A DNA stretch of 64,000 nucleotides from the NCBI RefSeq assembly GCF_000276665.1, contig NW_004955433.1, positions 15,027,712 to 15,091,711 of the forward strand, given 5' to 3'. Shown piece by piece: positions 56,801 through 64,000 of the stretch. Each line of letters begins with the position of its first letter. Within the stretch, counting starts at the first letter, position 1. The position numbers and the translations under genes are program-made. Under the pieces are notes generated by a model. It saw nothing but the letters and a program-made list of their open reading frames with translations, made no database searches and was not told the DNA's origin. This stretch comes from Chinchilla lanigera (taxonomy: Eukaryota > Chordata > Mammalia > Rodentia > Chinchillidae).

Positions 56801-59800
56801 TCCTGGTTTTTATTTCCACTGTGGGCCTCAACCTCCTCTGGTGAATTTTCTGGCTGACCAGCTCAGCTTCTGTTTCAGTGTCGCGCTGCCACCCGCCCCC
56901 GGTGTCTCGTGCCTTCCGTGCTTCAGCTGTGCGACTAAGGTCTTCAGAGGAGCACAAGCAGCAGCCTCCCCCATCTTTTTCTGAGCAGCATTCTGAGACA
57001 CAGGGGACAGAAAAACCCCATGCAGAACCTCCTCGCCCACCCCCCAGGTAGGTGCCAGAACCCCAGTCCAGCCGTTCGTGGCCAGTTTGCATGCGTGGAT
57101 AACTCTGTCTCCTCTACTTCCTCTCTCCTTTCCATTGCCTTATTCATGTTCCATCATTTCCAAGGCTATCCTTGAAAAGAACCTATTGTTTTCATAAAAG
57201 TGGTTCCTAAAACATTTTGATACATCTAAACAATACTGAAAAGTTCACAAAAATAAAGCAGAAATTACCTGAAATCCTGCACAGAGATAATCCTGCTGAC
57301 ATTTTTGTGAATATCCTCTTAAACGTTTCTCTAATCGTATTTCACATATAAATGTATATATAATACATGATTGATTATGCTCTACTGATGTCCCAGAGCC
57401 TGTTATTTTATTCAACAGTAATATTTTTAATGTCTTTACATAATTTACCTTATTTTAGTGGTTATACAACATTGCAGCAATGAGTGTACCAAAATTTATT
57501 TAACCTCTCTTACTGATGAACATTTGGATTCCTTCATGGTGTGAAGGATAGTATAAGAAAATGTATAAAGCCAGGCGTGATGGTACCTGCCTGTAATCCC
57601 AGCACTTGGGAGGCAGAGGCAGGAGGATTGTTGTGAGTTCGAGACCAGCCTGGGCTACAAAGTGAGCTCAAGGCCAACTTGAACTGCATAGTGAGACCCT
57701 GTCTCAAAAAGACAGAAAAAAACAGAAAAGAAAATGTGTGATGCTTCTTAGAAGTGGGAGTGCTGAGTCAAAAGATAGCTTATTTGGACTGGGAGCATGG
57801 CTCCGTGGTAGAATGCTTGCCCAGCAAGCACAAGGCTCTGAGCTTGATTCCTAGCAAGAAGAGGGAGGGAAGGAAGAAGAGGGGGAAGGAGGGGCAGATA
57901 AAAGATAAGCACATTTAATGTTAGTTACATATGTGGGGCCAAATTGTCTTCCCAAAAGGCAGTAAGTTACATTGCCATTAGATTTGTTTACTATTCCTGT
58001 CGCTGGAAATTGAGTGTTCTTCAATGTAAAATGAGCGCATTCATCATCTGTATCTGGTTTCCTAGTTAAAGTACTTTTGATTTCAATTCAACAAGTATTT
58101 TTTGAAGATCTTCTGTGTGCCTGGCCCTGTGAATAATGCAGCCATCCCCCTTCATGAGAAGGTAGAGTTACAGTGTGGTGCAGATTACAGATAAGGAAGC
58201 CCTCGAGCATAGTGTGCTAAAGGCTGTAAACAGGGAAACCCAGGACCTCAAGGTAGGGCATTGGCTTCATATGACAGTATGGATGGGCTCACTGGGTCCC
58301 TTCTGCCAGTGATCAGATGACAAAGATGCCAGTGTTTTCATTGGCAGGAAAATATCCATAGTGACACAGAAGTTAATGTCCTCTTCTCGTGTGCTTATCA
58401 CCCATCTTGCCTGTCAGGCAGTGAACAGGGAGGTGAAGTGTGGGGGCCTCTGTCTCTGTGTCCCAGGTACACAGACCAGAGCGGGGAAGAGGAGGAGGAC
58501 TATGAGAGCGAGGAGCAGCTGCAGCACCGCATCCTGACAGCAGCCCTGGAGTTTGTACCTGCCCATGGCTGGACAGCAGAGGCCATTGCCCAGGGAGCCC
58601 AGGTGTGTATAGGTGAGGTGGCGCAGCCTGAGCAGTGACAGCCAGGAGTCAGACCATGTGAGAGTGCCTCATGCCTTCCAGCCCAGTTCAGAGTGCTCCC
58701 AGCAGGATTGTCTGGCTTTGTTTGGTTGTTTAGGGTTTTTTTTTGGAGCCGGGGGGTCGGGGGGAGTGGACAATAAGGTAGAAATGGGATTGTTTTTTAA
58801 TTTTAAAGAGTTGCCACTATGTAGTCCAGGCTGGCCTTGAACTCACAGTGTATCCCAAGCTGCTGTGAAACTTATGCGGCAGTCCTCCTGCCTCAGCCTC
58901 TCCAGTACTGGGATTATAGGTGTGTACTATCATGCCTGGCAGGAACTACGTTTTCTAAGACAGCCTTAGCTAAGAAATAGTTGTGATCAAAATTACCATA
59001 TTTTAGCCCGGTCTGTATAATGAATTCAAGGGCAACCTGAACTAGATAGTAAGACTGTCTAAAAAAAAAAATGTGCATCATAGAATTAATGAGATGTGAT
59101 ATTTGAAAACCCCCAAGAGGATACGACTTGAGACCAACACACTGTATTTCTGTCAGTAAGTCTGACAGCTTTTGATCCTTCATTGCAACAGACAGCTGCT
59201 GTAGATGAAGTAACAGGCTCATGTTTAGGCCATGTGTACAAAGTCATCTAGATACCATGTGAGAACAACCTGCGGGAAGGACAGTCACATCTCATCCCCA
59301 GCTTGCTGCAGGGATTAATCAAACATATACTGTGTATACTTCTAAAATGTGACATGTGCTATCAAGAAAAGGTGCTATCAGGACATGCAGTAGAGTGACC
59401 TGATCTGTAAAGGCTGTGAACTGAGGAATGACTCTTGCTTTATCTGACTTGAGCAGGGACCCGGGGGATGGACAAATCCAGATAGAGAAGTTACATGCAG
59501 AAACTGGAAAGAAGCATGTGGTGTTAGGAGAACCAAAGGAAACCATCAAGCACAGTGAAGGGAGAGAGACTTGAGTAAGACTGGAGAAAGTCTGTGGCGC
59601 TTTGACAGTTCTTTCAAATCTGACAACGTGCTAAAGGTCAGGGATATAGGCTTTTGTTCTAAGACTAATCAAAGATACCGAGTTGAGTTTCCATTTCACA
59701 GCATTGCTGAGCGAGTGGGAGTAGATGGAGCCAGATAGAGTCTTCAGGGGCTGCTGCAGCCCTCCGGGAGAGATGAGGCTGTCTGGCTTAGAGTGATGGC

Positions 59801-62800
59801 ACTGCACTAGAAATAAGGGGTGGGTTTGGTGGAACATTGGACATGGGACGAGATGGCCCCAGTGTTGCCAGCTTACGCATGTGGGTTCATGGTGGTGTTT
59901 TCAAGAGCAGGCCCAGTGGAAGCCGGCCAGATTTGGGGGTGGTTGTAACAGGATGAAAAGAATAAGATACTGTGGAGAAAGTAACTGCAGGAAGCAGCTC
60001 CAGCCAAGGCTGAGGGACCAAAAGGAAGAGTAGGAATAAAGTAAGTCCTTAACTTACAAACGAGTTCCATTCGTTCCATTGTTCTTAGGTCAGACTTGGA
60101 TTCATTCATAAGCTGACAATGAGTCTTACACAGTACACCTGTGCAAGTTCCCAACTCGAATATTTGTAAATCGAGGACTTACTGTATTCAAACTGGATGC
60201 TGGAAGGACAGCCCCAAGAAGGGGAATCTCAGGTCTGTGAAGAAGAGACACTGCTAAGCTAGCACTGGAGTCTGTGCTGGGAGGGAGGATCCTTTGGGGA
60301 TGCCACCCACCCTGAGAGGCAGAGCTAGGAGCATGAGGAGAGGGCGGTGGTAGGTCAAGTCAGTTCTGTGGGTGTTGGGATAACTGCAGACTGGGTTGAG
60401 CTGCTGCTTCAGGAGTGAGCTGTGGCTGCCGGTGAAGAGGCCTCACTGGGGTGCTGCTCCCAGGAACCTCAGCTGGCAACAGGAAGAAGCCAGTCCCTTC
60501 TTCCTCCTCCGCCCGACTCTAGGGACCCTGTGGTAGGTCTTGTCAGGGGAGCCAGAAATGTGCTTTGCTGCGTCCCAGCCTCTGCATCACAGTATAAGCC
60601 CTGAAGGATAGGTTTGGAACTGACATTGACTTCCTAGCTGGTCCACGAGTAGGTATATTCTTGAGGTTCTTTTTACACCCTTATAAAGGGCATCTAACCT
60701 TGTGGACAAGCGCTTAAACCCCCAGATTCCTCATTTATAAAGTGGTGATAATAATACCCACCCAACACAGCTGTTGTGATGATGCAGGTGCTAGCAAAGT
60801 GCCTGCATGTAGTAAGCACACCCTCACCGTGTTAATCCTGTAGCTCTTTCTGCCAACTTGCCCTCTATAAAAGCTACACGCTTTTCCAAAAGAGAGGCAG
60901 TTTTCCCTCCTAGCAGTAGGAATGCACATCTAATATATTTGTGTTCCTTTCCTGCTGCTGTCAGTTCTGCTTCCAATAAAAGCTTCTCAACAGTCCTCAG
61001 TGATTGCTATGCATCAGGGCCCTCAAAAGCTTTCTGTGCTCTGTTAACTCCTTGACAACTCATTGAGAAAGTTTTGTTCTAAACACTGACAGATCTGATG
61101 TCCAAGAAATCCAGGTGAAGTGAGTGGGTTAGGCAGGGAGTTCTGAGTGCTTCCCCCAGGGGCCTGGTGGTACTGGGGCTCCAGGGTTCAGGTACCAGAG
61201 CTCAGCTATTGCTTACCCCTGGTAGAAGGGGGATGCTTGGGCTCATGTAATGACAGGAAAGTCTGGAAGTAACTCTGGCTCAGTCCTAGATTGTGCTGCT
61301 ACTGTCTGTGACGCTTTTTTTTGCTTTCCTCTCCAAGCTCCCTCTCAGTGTACACTTCCTGTGCAGGACTGAAAATGGCATAGCAGCCCCAGTGGAAAGA
61401 GGACTTTCCTTTCAGTGCTAGGTACACTTCTAAGAGCTCACTCAGTCATGTGCCCACTCCAGAGCTAGTCATTCCCCTCCGGTCGTGCAAGCCTGGAGCC
61501 CATGCCTCGCACACACACTGTGGGTCTTGGTGGGAGTTGCAGGGGCTGGTGGTGGTCAGCTTCACCAGAATCAGAGGGGCTGGAGTGAAGAGTGGGGGTC
61601 TGGCAGAAAGTGTCCCACCCCTGCAACTGGAAGAGGCACATTGATGACCTGGCAACAAACATCCATGACCCCTGCCCACCACGTTTCTGTTTTGTTTTGT
61701 TTTTTTTTCCCTTCCTGTAGTCGCTGGGTCTCTCCAGTGCAGCAGCCAGCATGTTTGAGAACAACGGCAGTGAGCTGATACTGCATTTTGTAACCCAGTG
61801 CAACACTCGGCTTACCCACATTCTACAAGAGGAGCAGAAGCTGGTGCAGCTGGGCCAGGCAGAGTAAGTCCTGTCACTCAGGGTGACTGCTGAGGAAGGG
61901 GGACTCTGATTGCAACAGCTGATCCCAGAAAACCAACCCAAACAGAGCCAAACGTGAGTAGCACTAACAGCCTTGCTGCTTGGAAGGGACCCAGTGTAGC
62001 AGCTTTCATGAGATCAGTGTCAGGAGCCGGTGGGACCTGCCTCCCCAGGTTGAGTGAGCAATGCCGCACTGAACCCCTGCCTGTGACCCAGAGACACACT
62101 GTTTTCTTTTCCCTCTTCCAGGAAGAGGAAGACAGACCAGTTCCTGAGGGATGCAGTGGAAACCAGACTGAGAATGCTGATCCCGTACATTGAGCACTGG
62201 CCCCGGGTACAGAGTCCATATCCAGGCCCCAAAGCACCAATGATACAATATTTCTCATTCTCAACACCTTTCACTCAGAGGACCTTGCACACTATTGAGA
62301 ACTTAGCTCTTTATTCTTCTCCATAAGCCCAGGAATACATGGTATGGTTGGTAGAGCTAGGTTTCAAGCTTGGGCATGCAAAGAGAGCAACTCTAAGCCA
62401 TCTGTGTCACAATTCCTGGACATGAGTGGCTGCACATCTCAGATGAGGGTCTAGTGGCCTGAGTGTGCCACTAGATCTTCCACAAGGAAGAATCTCTAAA
62501 AGAGGTTAAAATTGGCAGAAGATTTTATTGCTTATCTTCAGTAATAGCTCCGTACTAGCTGGGTGTAGTGGCACACATCTGTAATCCTAGCCCGGGGAGG
62601 CTGAGGTACAGGATCACCACAAGTTCAAAGTCAATTTGAATTAGATAGTGAGACTGTGTCCCTCTCCAAATAATAATTTTAATAGCCCTGTCGTGTTTCT
62701 GATCTCAAGGACTGGGACTTGTTGTCCAATTTTCATTGTGATCCTTGGATAAAGGAGTATTCATTCCATGTTTGTTTGTTTTTTTTCAACTTTTCTGAGG

Positions 62801-64000
62801 GTTTCTTTTTCCTATGTCAAATCATGTCACAGTGTGAGCCATTCCTTGAGGTGTTTTTTTTTTTTTTTTTTTTTTTGTCTTTTTGAGACAGGGTCTCACT
62901 ATGCAGTTAGGGTGGCCTTGAGCTCACTTTGTAGCCCAGGCTGGTCTCAAACTCACAACATCTTCCTGCCTCTGCCTCCGGAGTGCTGGGATTACAGGCA
63001 TGTGCCACCACACCCGCCATCCATTCCTTGAGTTCAGAGTCAAAACATGTCAGAAATGTGAAGGACTGAAGCATTCAATATCTGCAGTCCAGCTGGAAGA
63101 CTCCTTTGAGCTTGTAATTTCAGCCTTCTGGTTGACAGATACCTGAGCCCCTGTTTTGTGCCTGGCCCCAGCTGGGTGTGAGGGGAATGCAGCACGAGTC
63201 AGTCCTGCCTCCTGCAGTTGAACCCCTGGAAGCGTACACATCAGGCCCTCACTGCCTCGCTGATTCATGCAGTTTCCTTCTGAGCTGTTTCACTAAGAAA
63301 ACTTCCAGCCAGTCCAGCTCCCCAGGCAACAGCCCCTAGATTTTAGCACTTGTAAAGTGATACAACTTGGACTTAGCAGGCTGGGTGGCGCTGTGTCTGC
63401 TAGGAGAGTGGTCTGGTTTGAGTCACTGCTAGTATAAACTGAAGGATTTTTGCTTTTAGGAAATAGAAGTCAACTTGAATTGAGCAAAAGAATGGGGAGG
63501 AATTTACTGTGATACTGAGGTGGTACTTCCTGGGCAGGATTGCTGCTGGGCCCTGGGGGTGGCCTTGTGTGTGATCCTAGAAGCCGCCCTACATTCCCTT
63601 CCCTTTTGCCCTCTCCTGCCGTCTGCTTCTAACTTTGTGACAGAGTGGGGTGCCCTCACCGTGCTTGCTTTCAGGACTCCAGACCAATCTGGACCCTTGG
63701 GCTGTCTGTGTTCCCAATTCCAAATGTTAGGGAGGGAGAATTTGACTGGGCCAGCTTAGGATAAAAGCATGACCTGGCTCCCATCAGCTGTAGTCAGGGT
63801 CATTAGCTGCTAGTTCGCACTAGGGGTGGAGACTGTGGGTCTCAGAACCAGAGCTGTACTCTGTAGAGCCACCTAGGTGCTGTTGTTCCCTGTGTACAGA
63901 AACTTCCTGTTATTCTCTCCGCAGGCCCTCAGCATCCTTCTGCTCCCTCAAAACATCCCACCCAGCCTAAGCCTGCTAACCAGCATGGTGGATGAAATGT
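53750..64000 (+). CDS. COQ9: COQ9, 3'-partial: exons 1-5 and start of exon 6
   Basis: Mitochondrial matrix-side lipid-binding protein of coenzyme Q biosynthesis; it presents Q intermediates to COQ7. Exons: 53750-53825, 56879-57047, 58467-58602, 61721-61863, 62122-62206, 63925-beyond 64000. All junctions are GT-AG and in phase, giving about 228 of the ~318 codons. The N terminus ([20 protein letters not shown]) is Arg-containing and lacks acids, as a mitochondrial targeting peptide should. A low-complexity linker follows, then the conserved acidic block [20 protein letters not shown] and the TetR-like helices ([52 protein letters not shown]). The lipid-binding C-terminal part is beyond the window. 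Confidence 0.97.
54447..54625 (-). repeat. B1+ID composite SINE in COQ9 intron 1
   Basis: Reverse: ggtattggggattgaaccca (ID end), then ccaggctggactcaaacagc (B1 half). Confidence 0.8.
54825..54962 (-). repeat. B1-like SINE
   Basis: gagacagggtcatctagcta ... tacaggcatatgctgccatg. Confidence 0.85.
54978..55132 (-). repeat. B1-like SINE, young copy
   Basis: tttttgagacagggtcttgc ... gattacaggcatacaccacc, with both internal block copies clear. Confidence 0.92.
55309..55400 (-). repeat. B1+ID composite fragment
   Basis: cctttgcactgagctacatc then tgagtcagggtgttactaag in reverse. Confidence 0.65.
55400..56415 (+). other. COQ9 intron 1 segment
   Basis: AT-rich unique sequence with one reverse ID SINE (about 55672-55755: ctactggaggttgaatccat). 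55430-56060 could be an old repeat, not identified. Confidence 0.45.
56421..56612 (+). repeat. B1+ID composite SINE
   Basis: actgggtgtggtggtgcatg ... gtctcaaaaataacaaatag, ID half ggttggagatgtggccgtgt. Confidence 0.82.
56879..57047 (+). CDS. COQ9: COQ9 exon 2
   Basis: Acceptor agcttctgtttcag; encodes [20 protein letters not shown] to AEPPRPPP; donor gtaggt. Low-complexity, fast-evolving linker. Confidence 0.93.
57048..57568 (+). other. COQ9 intron 2 segment
   Basis: AT-rich unique sequence, nothing recognised. Confidence 0.5.
57569..57735 (+). repeat. B1-like SINE, young copy
   Basis: gccaggcgtgatggtacctg ... gagaccctgtctcaaaaaga. Confidence 0.92.
57785..57862 (+). repeat. ID-type SINE
   Basis: gactgggagcatggctccgt ... 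gagcttgattcctagcaaga. Confidence 0.8.
58467..58602 (+). CDS. COQ9: COQ9 exon 3
   Basis: Acceptor tctctgtgtcccag; encodes [20 protein letters not shown] to AIAQGAQ; donor gtgtgt. Confidence 0.95.
58797..58942 (-). repeat. B1-like SINE
   Basis: gttgccactatgtagtccag ... gattataggtgtgtactatc. Confidence 0.82.
59070..60035 (+). other. COQ9 intron 3 segment
   Basis: Unique intronic sequence after a SINE fragment at about 59005-59070. No gene or RNA recognised. Confidence 0.5.
60040..60183. mobile_element. Palindromic MITE-like DNA transposon relic
   Basis: Left end agtaagtccttaacttacaa and right end (reverse complement agtaagtcctcgatttacaa) form imperfect terminal inverted repeats of about 21 bp around a 144-bp element, with no coding capacity. 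Resembles old non-autonomous Tc1/mariner-pogo elements; family not named. Confidence 0.65.
60715..60835 (+). repeat. MIR element
   Basis: gattcctcatttataaagtg ... acagctgttgtgatgatgca ... agtgcctgcatgtagtaagc. Confidence 0.75.
60840..61710 (+). other. COQ9 intron 3, right part
   Basis: Unique intronic sequence up to the T-rich acceptor tract of exon 4; nothing recognised. Confidence 0.5.
61721..61863 (+). CDS. COQ9: COQ9 exon 4
   Basis: Acceptor ttcccttcctgtag after a long T tract; encodes [20 protein letters not shown] to [10 protein letters not shown]; donor gtaagt. Confidence 0.95.
62122..62206 (+). CDS. COQ9: COQ9 exon 5
   Basis: Acceptor tccctcttccag; encodes [20 protein letters not shown] and PYIEHWPR; donor gtacag, weaker than its neighbours. 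Confidence 0.94.
62556..62675 (+). repeat. B1-like SINE
   Basis: gctgggtgtagtggcacaca ... agactgtgtccctctcc. Confidence 0.82.
62862..63020 (-). repeat. B1-like SINE
   Basis: T run, tttttgagacagggtctcac ... gattacaggcatgtgccacc. Confidence 0.92.
63021..63924 (+). other. COQ9 intron 5, right part
   Basis: Unique intronic sequence, nothing recognised. Confidence 0.5.
63925..64000 (+). CDS. COQ9: COQ9 exon 6 (cut by window end)
   Basis: Acceptor tattctctccgcag; encodes [20 protein letters not shown] and MVDEM, then runs off the window. Confidence 0.93.

Overview
This is a mammalian, almost certainly rodent, nuclear DNA window. The exon-intron structure is vertebrate, with GT-AG junctions and AATAAA/ATTAAA signals. 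The interspersed repeats are dominated by 7SL-derived B1-like monomers, tRNA-derived ID-type SINEs and B1+ID composites. Murid B2/B4 elements and the long ID variants of pocket gophers and kangaroo rats are not evident. A non-murid rodent is likely and a beaver-like species is my best guess, but that is inference from repeats alone.

Four protein-coding genes were recognised, in the order seen at human 16q21: CX3CL1 (+), CCL17 (+), CIAPIN1 (-), COQ9 (+). CX3CL1 lacks only its signal-peptide exon, which lies left of the window. Exons 2 and 3 and the 3' UTR span about 2.2-6.9 kb. CCL17 is complete with three coding exons at 25.4-26.9 kb. CIAPIN1 has eight coding exons read leftward from 48.2 to 38.2 kb, giving a 312-codon frame, plus a non-coding first exon near 53.6 kb. 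COQ9 starts at 53.75 kb and runs rightward through exons 1-5 and part of exon 6, and is cut off by the window end.

Layout: 1-0.5 kb is a GGAT-type simple array inside CX3CL1 intron 1. From 6.9 to 25.2 kb there is an intergenic interval with SINEs, MIR relics, an L1 3' fragment and LTR- and Tigger-like fossils, with no convincing gene. From 27.0 to 37.3 kb there is a repeat-rich intergenic interval holding a nearly full-length 7SL (SRP) RNA copy at 29.9-30.2 kb and several LTR-like segments. From 37.3 to 64 kb lie CIAPIN1 and COQ9, sharing a CpG-rich head-to-head promoter near 53.6-53.8 kb with a perfect TCTCGCGAGA palindrome and a YY1-type motif over the COQ9 start codon.

Functionally there are two pairs. 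CX3CL1 and CCL17 are secreted or membrane chemokines, acting on CX3CR1 and CCR4 respectively. CIAPIN1 and COQ9 are housekeeping genes, for cytosolic Fe-S cluster assembly and mitochondrial coenzyme Q synthesis. I found no new biological system. The most notable local oddities are a perfect 147-bp tandem duplication in CCL17 intron 1, a C-terminal extension of CCL17, the 7SL copy, a palindromic MITE-like element in a COQ9 intron, and the regulatory motifs at the two promoters.
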